From assembly GCA_021828295.1 (NCBI GenBank), contig JAKASF010000008.1, positions 1 through 38,803 of the forward strand: a DNA stretch of 38,803 nucleotides, read 5' to 3'. This DNA comes from Microcaldota archaeon. Lineage in GTDB: Archaea > Micrarchaeota > Micrarchaeia > Micrarchaeales > CABMGC01. A program made the translations under genes and the position numbers. This document shows, one piece after another, positions 25,554 through 34,932 of the stretch (position 1 is its first letter; every line of letters starts with the position of its first letter). The notes under the pieces were generated by a model that worked only from the letters and a program-made list of their open reading frames with translations, had not been told where the DNA came from and ran no database searches.

Positions 25554-27328
25554 GCCTTCACCCTCTCCTCCATACCGTGCTCCGCTACCAGCTTCTTGAA
25601 CTGCGAGTCTATCTGGTCGTTTATCTTCTTGCTCTCCTCTTCTATCTTCTCCTCCGGTATCTCCTTCATCCTCGAGATGCTCTTGACCACTTCTAGGTTC
25701 ATGGAGTTCTCCGCGCTGACCCCCTTTGCTGCAGCTTCCTCGGCCTCATCTCCGAAGTGAAGCATTGCGCCGAGCATCAGGTTCTGCTTCTTCAGGCTCG
25801 TGAACGCGTCCACTGGGTCGAACGCCGATTGCCTAAGGAAGCCTTCCCTCAGCATCCTTCCTACCGCGAGTAGCACGCGCTCGTTGTCAGGCAGCGCATC
25901 CTCCCCGACGAGCTGCACTATGTCCTTGAGCTCCGCCTCCTTCTGCAGGAGCGCCTGTGCCTTGTTCCTGTTCACGGTGAAGCTTTCGCCTATGTTCTCC
26001 TCGTACCATTTCTGCAGCGCCCCCGTGTACAGGGAGTAGCTGGTGAGCCAGTTTATGGCCGGGAAGTGCCTCGAGCTCGCTAGCGCTGCGTCGAGCGCCC
26101 AGAACGTCTTGATCACCCTGAGCGTTCCCTGCGATACCGGCTCGGAGAGGTCGCCGCCCGGGGGCGATACCGCTCCCACGACTGTCACCGAGCCCACGTC
26201 TCCGCCCAGGGTCTTGACCCTTCCGGCCCTTTCGTAGAACTCTGCGAGCCTCTTCGGCAGATACGCTGGGTAGCCCTCCTCGCCGGGCATCTCCTCCAGT
26301 CTCGTCGATATCTCTCGCATAGCTTCGGCCCATCTCGATGTCGAGTCGGCCATGAGCGCCACGCTGTATCCCATGTCCCTGAAGTACTCTGCAATCGTTA
26401 TGCCGGTGTAGATGCTGGCCTCTCTGGCTGCTACTGGCATGTTGCTGGTGTTCGCGATAAGAACGGTGCGCTCCATGAGCGGCCTGCCTGTGGCCGGATC
26501 CTTGAGCTCTGGGAACTCGGTCAGCACGTCTGTCATCTCGTTGCCCCTCTCTCCACAGCCCACGTATACTACTATGTTTGCATCAGAATACTTCGCAAGA
26601 TTTTGCTGTTCCACGGTTTTCCCCGATCCAAACGGCCCCGGTATGCCTGCCGTGCCGCCCTTTGCAACCGGGAAAAGCGTGTCTATAGCTCTCTGGCCTG
26701 TGATCAGAGGAATCTCAGCGGCTATCTTTTCTGCATATCGGGCTGCCTGTCTCACCGGCCTCTTCTGGAGCATGCTTATCTTCGCCAATCCCTTTCCTGT
26801 CTTCACCACCGCTATCGTCTCTTCGACGCTGAATCGTCCTGATTTTATGCTCTGTATCCTGCCCGTTACCCCCTGCGGGACCATTATGTAGTGCTTTATG
26901 AGCGGCGTCTCCTCCACGTACCCGAGTACTGCGCCCTCGCTCACTCGTGTTCCTTTTGCGGCTTTCTTGTCGGCGTAGAACTGCCACTTCTTCCTCCTGT
27001 CCACCGAGTTTACCTCGCTTCCCCTCTTGATGAACGTGCCTGACTTGGCCTTTATCAGCGCGAGCGGGCGCTGGACGCCGTCGAACACCTGCGAGAGTAT
27101 GCCTGGGCCCAGCTCAACAGAGAGCTGCTGCTCCGTCGACACAACCTTCTCGCCGGGCCTGACCCCGCTGGTGTCCTCGTATACCTGTATTATCGCCTTC
27201 TCCCCGTCAAGCTTGATTATCTCGCCTATGAGCTTGGCTTTGCCTACCCTCACCACATCATACATGCTCGCCCCGAACATGTCCTTAGCGACCACGAGCG
27301 GCCCAGATATTCTCTCTATGCTTCCCAA
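25550..27328 (-). CDS. atpA: A-type ATP synthase catalytic subunit A
   Basis: [21 protein letters not shown]-loop, [30 protein letters not shown]. Confidence 0.97.
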   Translation of the reverse strand: MGSIERISGPLVVAKDMFGASMYDVVRVGKAKLIGEIIKLDGEKAIIQVYEDTSGVRPGEKVVSTEQQLSVELGPGILSQVFDGVQRPLALIKAKSGTFIKRGSEVNSVDRRKKWQFYADKKAAKGTRVSEGAVLGYVEETPLIKHYIMVPQGVTGRIQSIKSGRFSVEETIAVVKTGKGLAKISMLQKRPVRQAARYAEKIAAEIPLITGQRAIDTLFPVAKGGTAGIPGPFGSGKTVEQQNLAKYSDANIVVYVGCGERGNEMTDVLTEFPELKDPATGRPLMERTVLIANTSNMPVAAREASIYTGITIAEYFRDMGYSVALMADSTSRWAEAMREISTRLEEMPGEEGYPAYLPKRLAEFYERAGRVKTLGGDVGSVTVVGAVSPPGGDLSEPVSQGTLRVIKTFWALDAALASSRHFPAINWLTSYSLYTGALQKWYEENIGESFTVNRNKAQALLQKEAELKDIVQLVGEDALPDNERVLLAVGRMLREGFLRQSAFDPVDAFTSLKKQNLMLGAMLHFGDEAEEAAAKGVSAENSMNLEVVKSISRMKEIPEEKIEEESKKINDQIDSQFKKLVAEHGMEERVKA

Positions 27329-27336
27329 AAAATCAC

Positions 27337-27693
27337 TTATGACTTGGCAGCGCCATTTGGCACTATGTCTATTCCCACGGCCCTCATTATGAGCCGCCTG
27401 AGCGTATCCTCCGATGCCATCTTCTCATTGTACCCCGCAACTGATATGACCAGCGGGTCGAGCGAGTTCTCCATCCTGTAGCGTATCCTCCTGTCGGCTA
27501 TCGACCTGGCTATCCCCTCGGTGACCACTATTATGCCGACGTCTTCCCTGTCAAGCAGATCGAGCATCTTCCTCTCGGCCTCTCCGCCTGCCTCTACGGT
27601 GTAGCTTTCCTTTACTCCAGCGAGCTTCATGCCAAGCGGCAGTACCTCTCCGCCAAGCACCACTATCTTCTTCTGCGGCATCACTTGAGCCAT
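27337..27693 (-). CDS. atpF: A-type ATP synthase subunit F
   Basis: 118 aa with [18 protein letters not shown]; canonical position between C and A. Confidence 0.9.
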   Translation of the reverse strand: MAQVMPQKKIVVLGGEVLPLGMKLAGVKESYTVEAGGEAERKMLDLLDREDVGIIVVTEGIARSIADRRIRYRMENSLDPLVISVAGYNEKMASEDTLRRLIMRAVGIDIVPNGAAKS

Positions 27694-28745
27694 GATATCA
27701 TGCCTTTTATCTCAGCATCGCTGAGTCCGTAGCTTCTTCCCTTGATCAGTATCCTTATCGTGAACACCTCCACCTCCTTGAGGTAGAGAAACGCGACCAG
27801 CGCCCCGAAAGAGAGCACGCTGTGCCTCACTCCGCGCAGCGCCTTCCTGAATATCTCGTTCAGCATCGAGATCTCGAAGACCATCAGCGGTTTCGTCTTT
27901 CCCGCTCCGTATTCCGCCGCGGCTCCCTTCAGGTCGAAGACCTTCGCCGACTCGGCCAGGCCCTCCACGTTCTTCGAATCCTTGAAGAGTTTCTCCATTG
28001 CGTGCATCTGCATCGTCCCGTTGGGCAGGAGCCTCGCCGATGCGTTCGCATAGTCTGTGCCGTGCTTCTTGGCCTCGAGGAGCACCAGCATGTTCCTCAT
28101 GTCTATCCTGCTCCTTATCAGGGCTGCGGCCTCCTTGTCTATTATCGATAGCTTCTGTATCGTGCCGCCGAGCCTGATGTAGTACTCGCGCTCGAGGGCC
28201 TCTCCTGCATCCAGCGCGCTGTGCGAGCGCCTGTAGGCTTCCTGGGCGCTGGCAAGCATGGCCGAGTAGGGCGTGTGGCCAGACATCCACGATATCGCCT
28301 CGTCGACCCCCTTCAGCGCCATCACCTCCTTAGATATCGCCAGCCCGGTGTACTTGGTGTCTATCACGTACCTGGATATGTCATCGTAGGACTTCTTCGA
28401 GGCTATCGCCTCGAGCAGTATCTTGATGTTGCTTATGTCCCACTCGCCAGCTATCGCGATCATTATGGCCCGCTGGTCCTTCGGGGCTATGGAGATGAGC
28501 TTGCTCGTCTCCCTGCCCAGATTCCTGCTGAGCGCGAAGTCTATGAGCGTGCCCATGGCCTTTACGCCCCCGAGCTTCTCCACCTCTGACTTGTACTCTG
28601 TCTGGAGCAGCATCGCGGCTATGCTCTCCTGCTCCTTCGCGGCGAGCATGCGTTCGAGCGTCTCTTTCTTCACCAGCTTCGACTCCATCGCCTTGACTCT
28701 CGTATTCGAGTATGCGTACTTCATAGCTGCCTTGAGCCCTGGCAT
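27681..28745 (-). CDS. atpC: A-type ATP synthase subunit C
   Basis: YAYSNTRVKAMESKLVKKETLERMLAAK; canonical position. Start assigned to internal Met 28745. Confidence 0.9.
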   Translation of the reverse strand: MPGLKAAMKYAYSNTRVKAMESKLVKKETLERMLAAKEQESIAAMLLQTEYKSEVEKLGGVKAMGTLIDFALSRNLGRETSKLISIAPKDQRAIMIAIAGEWDISNIKILLEAIASKKSYDDISRYVIDTKYTGLAISKEVMALKGVDEAISWMSGHTPYSAMLASAQEAYRRSHSALDAGEALEREYYIRLGGTIQKLSIIDKEAAALIRSRIDMRNMLVLLEAKKHGTDYANASARLLPNGTMQMHAMEKLFKDSKNVEGLAESAKVFDLKGAAAEYGAGKTKPLMVFEISMLNEIFRKALRGVRHSVLSFGALVAFLYLKEVEVFTIRILIKGRSYGLSDAEIKGMISWLK

Positions 28746-28746
28746 A

Positions 28747-29343
28747 TCATCTACCCCTCTTGCCGCCCGCGCGGCGTCTGCGCTTCGGGAACGCCTCACG
28801 GAGTAGCATTGTCTCAATCTCCTGCCTGTTCTCCTCGAACAGGCCGTCTATCGTGGCTGTGATGCGCACGCTGCCGTTCTGGTTACGCAGCTCCACTCCA
28901 TTGCCCACGCTCCCGTACTTTATCCTGCCGCCAAAGCCCTTTGCGAACCGGGCCTCGTTCCTGCCTATCACGAGGGTCAGCTCCTCCTCAGGCGCTATCG
29001 CGCTGGCCTCTCCGATCGCGCGCTCCACCAGTCTCTTGTAGCCCTCCTTCTTCACCCGCTTCACCACCAGCTTCCTCAGCCTGGCCAGCGCAACCTCCAT
29101 CGCCTTGTCCCTGGCGTCCAGAAGAGCGCCGCGTTCCTGCAGCTCCATGCCCTCCTCTTGCTCGGCCTCGATCCTCCTTATCTCCTCCTTTGCCGATCTC
29201 TCCGATGCGGAGCCCTTCTCCCTGGCCTGCGCGCGCGCAGTAGCCAGTATCCTCGCCGCCTCCCTCTTGGCCTCGTCTTCTATGGCATCGGCTCTGCTCC
29301 ACGCGTCCTCGAGTATGCGCTTCTCCAACCTGTCCAGCGGCAT
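28747..29343 (-). CDS. atpE: A-type ATP synthase subunit E
   Basis: Long charged helix followed by E-like C-terminal domain; canonical position. Confidence 0.88.
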   Translation of the reverse strand: MPLDRLEKRILEDAWSRADAIEDEAKREAARILATARAQAREKGSASERSAKEEIRRIEAEQEEGMELQERGALLDARDKAMEVALARLRKLVVKRVKKEGYKRLVERAIGEASAIAPEEELTLVIGRNEARFAKGFGGRIKYGSVGNGVELRNQNGSVRITATIDGLFEENRQEIETMLLREAFPKRRRRAGGKRGR

Positions 29344-29350
29344 GCGTCAC

Positions 29351-29587
29351 CTAAATGATGCCAGCGGCGAGCATTATCAGGATGGCCACTACGAATCCAA
29401 AGATCAGTATGGTCTCTGGCAGCACGAGGAAAAGAAGTGCCTTGCCCAGCTCCTCGGGCTTCTCTGCTATCAGCCCAAGCCCAGCGCCACCGATCGCAGA
29501 CTGCGCTATTCCCGTTCCTATCGCACCGCCCAGTATCGCGATGCCAGCTCCTACGGCCGCAACAGCGGCCTCTATTCCTATCGCCAT
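29351..29587 (-). CDS. atpK: A-type ATP synthase rotor subunit K/c
   Basis: 78-aa hairpin with GIAQSAIGGAGLGLIAEKPEELGKALLFLVLPETILIFGFVVA. Confidence 0.95.
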   Translation of the reverse strand: MAIGIEAAVAAVGAGIAILGGAIGTGIAQSAIGGAGLGLIAEKPEELGKALLFLVLPETILIFGFVVAILIMLAAGII

Positions 29588-29589
29588 GA

Positions 29590-31461
29590 TTAAGCCTCTT
29601 TAGTATAACGCCTTCTGTAAAAGAAGGGCTTGAACTTTATTCCACCTCCGGTGTAGAACTTGGAGAAGAACTCAACGAAGTTGAGCCTAGCACCCTGAAC
29701 TATTCCCTCGAAGACTCCCAGGATCATGTTAACGAAATGCAGCAATATAAAGATTACCGAGAACAGCAGGAAGGGGAGTATGCCCGCGGAGAGCGACGGC
29801 GTGAAGGTCTTGTCTATCAGCAGCGCGAGTATGACGCTTGCAAGCCCGAAACCCATGATCCTCGCATAGCTCAGCGGGTGCGAGACAAGGCTCATCATCT
29901 CCGCGGCCTCTATGCCGCTGAGCGCCACGGTTGCCACCAGCGCGGCTATGCTTATGCCTGCTGCAGCCTCAGTGACCGTGGCGCCGAAGAGCCCGAAGAA
30001 GGCCCCGCTTACAGCTATCGTGCCCGCCGCGATCACAACCATCGACGTCAGCCTTGCCACCGCGAGCTTCATGTGCCCGTGCGCTTTGCTGTTGAAGAAC
30101 CCGAACAGCAGGCCTATCATCACCTGCACTATCCCGAAGACTATCGTGATGGCGAGCACCGCAGGCGTGTTCTTGAGCCAGTCGAAGCCCACGAAGCCGG
30201 GGATGAGGTACTGGTTAAGCTGGAACCCGAAGTACTGGTTGGACAGCAACCCGAAGAAGATTATGGCAAGCGCGCATATCTCCCACACCCTGGCCACGCT
30301 GTTCATCAGGCTGTCAGGCTCCGTGCGCTTGTCTATGAGCCACGCGAGAGCCAGGGAAGCGATGCCGTAGCCGACGTCGGAGACCATGAGCCCGTAGAAC
30401 ACAGGGAAGAAGAGTATGAAGATCCACGTCGGGTCTATCTCGTCGCTTCTGGGCAGCGAGAAGAACTCCATCAGGTTGTCGAAAGGCTTGAGGAAAGAGG
30501 GTCTTGCTACCAGCGTTGGCGCTAGCTCGTCCGCCTCCATCTCCTCGATCGAGAACGCGCCGTGCGTGACCCTGTCGAGGCCCAGCTCTAGCTGCCCGAA
30601 TCTCCGCTTCTGGACCCATCCCTCAAGCACAAAAGCAGATTCCGTCCTCTTGAAGCTGATGCTCGCGCTCGCTCTCTCGGCCTCTACGGAGAGCAGTTCG
30701 AGCACGCTCTCTACGTGCATGTAGTCCTCGCGCGCCAGCTTCTCCAGCCTTGCCACCGTGTCCTTCCTCTCCTTCTCCAGCCTGGCCTTCGATGCCGTTA
30801 ACTTCCTTAAGACGCCCTCTGCGTCGGAATCGAATTCTGCCGCTGATACGTCTATCTTCCTTACCCCGTTCGTATGCTCCAGCGCATCCGTTGCCTTCGC
30901 ATCCTCATTGTCGTATGCGATAAGCACCGCGAGACCCTGTTTTGTCTCCTTCCTTATTATCTCGCAGTTCTCCGAGAGCCTGTCAAGCTCTCTGCCAGCG
31001 TCCTTGCGTGCCTTCCTGCCTATCGTATATGCCGAGAACGCCATCACGTCGCTGTGCAGCTTGGAGAAGTCGACCCCCGAACCTAGGAAAAGGGCCGCGG
31101 TCTCCGCCTCTGCCTCTACCCTTGCTATCTCGTTCTCTATCTCCGTCTTCCTCTCATCTAGAGAGAGCGTTTCGTTTACCGCCACTACCTTCTTTGCCAG
31201 CGCGAGGAGCGCCGCGGTCTTTGGCTGCGCGATCCTCTCCCTGCGCCCCTCAGCTTTCGGCTTCTTCCTGTAGTCCGCCAGCACGCTGAGCGCAGAAGTA
31301 TAGCGGACAACAAGCTCTGATATGGATGGCAGCACCTCTTCCGGGGAGTCATCCGGAATCTCGAGCTTGCTCTTCCTTATCTCTATTACCCCGAGCCTGT
31401 GAAGCTCCTTCACTACCCTTGGTCTCTGGCTCTCGAGTCCCAGTACCCTCACTTTCTGCAT
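29590..31461 (-). CDS. atpI: A-type ATP synthase subunit I/a
   Basis: MQKVRVLGLESQRPRVVKELHRLGVIEI start, C-terminal multi-TM domain (PVFYGLMVSDVGYGI). ORF opens at 31527. Confidence 0.95.
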   Translation of the reverse strand: MQKVRVLGLESQRPRVVKELHRLGVIEIRKSKLEIPDDSPEEVLPSISELVVRYTSALSVLADYRKKPKAEGRRERIAQPKTAALLALAKKVVAVNETLSLDERKTEIENEIARVEAEAETAALFLGSGVDFSKLHSDVMAFSAYTIGRKARKDAGRELDRLSENCEIIRKETKQGLAVLIAYDNEDAKATDALEHTNGVRKIDVSAAEFDSDAEGVLRKLTASKARLEKERKDTVARLEKLAREDYMHVESVLELLSVEAERASASISFKRTESAFVLEGWVQKRRFGQLELGLDRVTHGAFSIEEMEADELAPTLVARPSFLKPFDNLMEFFSLPRSDEIDPTWIFILFFPVFYGLMVSDVGYGIASLALAWLIDKRTEPDSLMNSVARVWEICALAIIFFGLLSNQYFGFQLNQYLIPGFVGFDWLKNTPAVLAITIVFGIVQVMIGLLFGFFNSKAHGHMKLAVARLTSMVVIAAGTIAVSGAFFGLFGATVTEAAAGISIAALVATVALSGIEAAEMMSLVSHPLSYARIMGFGLASVILALLIDKTFTPSLSAGILPFLLFSVIFILLHFVNMILGVFEGIVQGARLNFVEFFSKFYTGGGIKFKPFFYRRRYTKEA

Positions 31462-31480
31462 TCTTTCAGTGCGGAACACT

Positions 31481-31807
31481 CTAGGCACCAAGTATAAGTT
31501 CTGCAGCCCTCTTCGCGACGCTCTCAAGTGTGCGCATGCCTATCTTCGTCTTCGCAAGCGCGCCAGCCTCAGCATCGGTCTCCTTCTGCCTCTTAGCCAT
31601 CTCCTTTTCCATCCTTGCCGCAGCATCGCCGAGCATCGTCTTCCTTCTCTCCTCTGCAGCCCTCTCTGCGTCCTGCATGATTTCAGCAGATTTAGCGTTC
31701 GCCTCTTCGATAAACCGCTTAGCGTTCGCCTCGGCTTTGGCCACTATCTCCTTTGCCTGCGCCTCGGCTCCCTGCACCCTGCCTATCGCCTCCATCCCCT
31801 CGTTCAT
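31481..31807 (-). CDS. atpH: A-type ATP synthase subunit H
   Basis: 108-aa coiled-coil Ala/Glu-rich protein at the head of the operon. Confidence 0.85.
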   Translation of the reverse strand: MNEGMEAIGRVQGAEAQAKEIVAKAEANAKRFIEEANAKSAEIMQDAERAAEERRKTMLGDAAARMEKEMAKRQKETDAEAGALAKTKIGMRTLESVAKRAAELILGA

Positions 31808-31853
31808 TCTGCTACCGCTGATTATTTTTGATTTTATGAGAACCCGATACTTA

Positions 31854-32468
31854 TTAGGCTTTGCCTCCTCCTCCGCCTGCGTGCGTGATCTCGGAAAGGA
31901 GCTGGTAGGTTCGGAGCGCGTCCTCCCTGCGCACAGCGATTATGGTCTCGGTGTAGCAGGAGATGAACTCCACTATGTTTATCTCGTTCTCGGCCAGCAC
32001 CGATGTGAGGAAAGCCACGACTCCTGGCACGTTCTCGAGCTTTTCTCCCGAAGAGATGATTATCGCAGAGCAGTTCTCGTTCACCTTCACTATTCCCCCT
32101 TCCCATTCAGCGTGAGCGGATTCCAGCGGCTTGCGGGTGAGATACACGAAGTAGGGTCCCGCCTTGACCTCCGCATCGTTCTCTATCTCAAGCTTCATCT
32201 TGGATACAATGACGCTTATCCCGTCCAGCAGCGTGATCCTGTTGTCCTTTAGCACCGGCAGCGCTCGCAGCTCTATGCTCGCTCTCCTCTCCCTTAGCTC
32301 GCCTGCGTATCTCCTTATCGCCGCCTTTACAGCGGCGTGGCTTCCTGTACCGAGCTTGCGCTGGACCACGCGAGCCACAGAGCTGACGTTAGCTATCCCT
32401 GTCTCCAGCGCCTCTATCATATACGGTCTGTTCTTCAGGTAGAGCCTTACCGCATTTGAAACCGTCAT
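31854..32468 (-). CDS. ACT-domain regulatory protein with HTH-like N-terminus
   Basis: N-terminal NVSSVARVVQRKLGTGSHAAVKAAIRRY; C-terminal GVVAFLTSVLAENEINIVEFISCYTETIIAVRREDALRTYQLL ACT pattern. Confidence 0.7.
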   Translation of the reverse strand: MTVSNAVRLYLKNRPYMIEALETGIANVSSVARVVQRKLGTGSHAAVKAAIRRYAGELRERRASIELRALPVLKDNRITLLDGISVIVSKMKLEIENDAEVKAGPYFVYLTRKPLESAHAEWEGGIVKVNENCSAIIISSGEKLENVPGVVAFLTSVLAENEINIVEFISCYTETIIAVRREDALRTYQLLSEITHAGGGGGKA

Positions 32469-32505
32469 ATTGTTCTATTTGATACAAAATTATATAAATT
32501 CGTAC

Positions 32506-32522
32506 ATTTTGAGGCTCAAAAT
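32506..32522. promoter_or_regulatory. Perfect inverted repeat (candidate operator) between divergent ACT-regulator and GNAT genes
   Basis: ATTTTGAG-G-CTCAAAAT, 8-bp perfect arms; TATA-like AATTATATAAATT lies alongside at about 32489-32501. Confidence 0.55.
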
Positions 32523-32551
32523 TAATATGTTCGGAAATTCATAGCATCCCC

Positions 32552-33091
32552 ATGGAGAACGTGAAAAATCTGAAAGGAGCCAACGAGAAGGAGGCGGCAG
32601 CAGTCGTAGCACGCTCCACAGGCTATGACATCCCGAAAATACTAGAGCTTGTCGACGCCGAAGCGAAAGGTAGCGGAGCCGTTCTAGAGATAAACGCAAA
32701 CGAGCTCACCAAGTGGATAGGCAAAGGCAACTCCTTCGTAGCGAGCGTAAACGATCAGATAATCGGCCATAGCGCCATAGACATCTGGCCGGAAAGCGGA
32801 TGGGCAGAGCTCAGGGCCAGCGTTGTGAAGAGCGAATTCAGAGGCCACGGGGTGTACACCAAGCTCACCAAGGTAAGAATACAGAAGCTGCTTGTCGAAA
32901 ACCCCGATGTGACTATTGTGGTGCTGAAAAACAAGGAAAGTTCAGGCTCTGGCATACTCGATTCGCTCGGTTTCAAAACAATACCAAAACCCGAGGCACC
33001 AAAAGAGCTTTTCTCGATAGGAGGGGACCAAGAATGGAAGATCTTTGTTGCCGCTAAGAAGGATATAAACGAGAAGCTGCTTAGAAGCTGA
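32552..33091 (+). CDS. GNAT-family N-acetyltransferase
   Basis: SWAELRASVVKSEFRGHGVYTKLTKVRIQKLL acetyl-CoA-binding pattern. Confidence 0.7.
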   Translation: MENVKNLKGANEKEAAAVVARSTGYDIPKILELVDAEAKGSGAVLEINANELTKWIGKGNSFVASVNDQIIGHSAIDIWPESGWAELRASVVKSEFRGHGVYTKLTKVRIQKLLVENPDVTIVVLKNKESSGSGILDSLGFKTIPKPEAPKELFSIGGDQEWKIFVAAKKDINEKLLRS

Positions 33092-33138
33092 GGCGTGGCT
33101 GTTATTAAGTATTTCCAGCCAGATATCTGGGCGAGACG

Positions 33139-34242
33139 ATGGACAAAGAACTTGTCGAGCTGTTCTGCAAGCTTGTCTCTATTCCTTCGCCAAGCGGCAA
33201 AGAACGCGAAGTGCTGAACTACGTCAAGAGCCGCCTGAGCAAGCTGGGTATAGCATCGCATTTCGATGATGCGGGAAGCAAGGTGGGCAGCGACAGCGGC
33301 AACCTTATAGCAAAGCTGGGCAGTGGAAAGCCCTCATTGTTGTTCATGGCCCACGTAGACACTGTAGAAGACGGAAAAAGACGCATAAAGCCGGTGATCA
33401 AGGGGAACGTCATAAGGAGCGACGGCGAGACAATACTTGGCTCCGACGACAAGGCCGGCGTTGCGGCGCTGCTAGGCGCGATTAAGGCGATTAGATCATT
33501 GGACAAGCTGCCAAGCATTACCTGCGCTTTCTCGGTGAGGGAGGAGGCGGGGATCATGGGCGCCAATTATCTTGGCGTTACCGAGAATGTTGACTATGCA
33601 TTCGACGTTGACGGCTCAAATCCTCCCGGCCTGTTCATCAACAAAGCGCTTGGAAACCTCGCGTTCGAGCTAGAGATAAAAGGAAAGGAATCTCACGCTG
33701 CCGCTGATCCTGAAGGCGGGCGCAACGCAATAAAAGCAGCAGCAATAATGGTGGCGCAACTTAAGCTGGGCAGGGGAGCGTCGGGGAGCACGTTGAACAT
33801 AGGCAAGATATCAGGCGGCAAGGCGAACAACATAATCCCCGGCAAAGCTGTCCTTACCGGGGAGTTGCGTGCTTACAAAAAGACCGATATGGAAAAAGAC
33901 TTTAAAGCCCTGGAGAAGGCAGCGCAGCATGCCTGCATGATTACCGGCTGCACTTACAAGCTAAGGAGAGAGTCATACGACGCTCCGCTCAACGTGCCTG
34001 AAAAAGGAAGGATAGTCTCGCTGTCGAAGGCCGCCGCGGCCTCAGCTGGACTTCGGTTCACCCTGAAAACGATACGCGGCACTATACAGGCAAGTGCGCT
34101 TGCGGCAAGAGGCTACGATGTGCTTGGTCTCTCCAAAGGAGGCAAGCATGCACACTCTACCGATGAGTGCATAGGAGTAAAGGAACTGGCCGATACGAGG
34201 AACCTCATCGTGGAACTTGTAAAGCAGTCGAAGAAGTTCTAG
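33139..34242 (+). CDS. M20-family metallopeptidase (peptidase T-like)
   Basis: LFMAHVDTVEDGK, ILGSDDKAGVAALLGAI, SVREEAGIMGANYL metal-site motifs. Confidence 0.88.
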   Translation: MDKELVELFCKLVSIPSPSGKEREVLNYVKSRLSKLGIASHFDDAGSKVGSDSGNLIAKLGSGKPSLLFMAHVDTVEDGKRRIKPVIKGNVIRSDGETILGSDDKAGVAALLGAIKAIRSLDKLPSITCAFSVREEAGIMGANYLGVTENVDYAFDVDGSNPPGLFINKALGNLAFELEIKGKESHAAADPEGGRNAIKAAAIMVAQLKLGRGASGSTLNIGKISGGKANNIIPGKAVLTGELRAYKKTDMEKDFKALEKAAQHACMITGCTYKLRRESYDAPLNVPEKGRIVSLSKAAAASAGLRFTLKTIRGTIQASALAARGYDVLGLSKGGKHAHSTDECIGVKELADTRNLIVELVKQSKKF

Positions 34243-34889
34243 TTCGTGTTCTGTCGCACATCGCTGCTCGGGCAGATGTCCTTGAGGACGCAGCGGTAGC
34301 ACTCCTTCTTGCGCGCCTTGCATGTGTCTCTGCCCAACTCTATGAACGTGTTCGAGACCCTGCCCCAGTCCTTCTGCGGGTACGTCTTGAGCAACGCCAT
34401 CTCGATCTTGTGAGGGTCCTTGCTCCTAGCGAAGCCCATGCGCCGCGCGACCCTGCCGGCGTGCGTGTCTATAGCTATGCCCTCGTCTATCCCGTAGCCC
34501 TCGTTCAGCACCACGTTCGCCACCTTCCTGCCGACTCCGGGCAGCTCCATCATCTCTGCAAGGGTCCTGGGAACAGTGCCGTGGAACCTCTCGATCATCA
34601 TCTTGGACGACTCCCTGAGGTGCTTCGCCTTGGTCTTGTAGTAGTTCATGCCCTTCAGGTAGCGCCTGAGCGTCTTGGGGTCTGCGTCTGCGTAGTCCCT
34701 GAAAGTCCTGAACCTCCTGAAGAGCTTCTCCGTTGTCCTGTTGGTCTGAACGTCGGTGGACTGCGGGGACAGGAGCACGGCCACGAAGAGGTGGGTCATG
34801 TTCCTGTGCGCCAGCTGCGTGTGTATGTTGTATCCGTACCGTTTGGACAGCCGCCTGAGGACGAGCTGCGCGTATCTCGCGTCTTGCAT
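34239..34889 (-). CDS. nth: Endonuclease III
   Basis: ELPGVGRKVANVVLNEGYG HhH, AIDTHAGRVARRMG, C-x6-C-x2-C-x5-C [4Fe-4S] motif CKARKKECYRCVLKDIC. Confidence 0.95.
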   Translation of the reverse strand: MQDARYAQLVLRRLSKRYGYNIHTQLAHRNMTHLFVAVLLSPQSTDVQTNRTTEKLFRRFRTFRDYADADPKTLRRYLKGMNYYKTKAKHLRESSKMMIERFHGTVPRTLAEMMELPGVGRKVANVVLNEGYGIDEGIAIDTHAGRVARRMGFARSKDPHKIEMALLKTYPQKDWGRVSNTFIELGRDTCKARKKECYRCVLKDICPSSDVRQNTN

Positions 34890-34932
34890 AGTATGTAAAA
34901 AATACTCTATTCCAAGTAATAAAAGGATTTCA

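Noticed and set aside
25550-27328. Possible intein in ATP synthase subunit A, a common archaeal insertion site
   Set aside because: The P-loop GPFGSGKTV is uninterrupted and the protein has normal length; no intein. Subunit B likewise continuous
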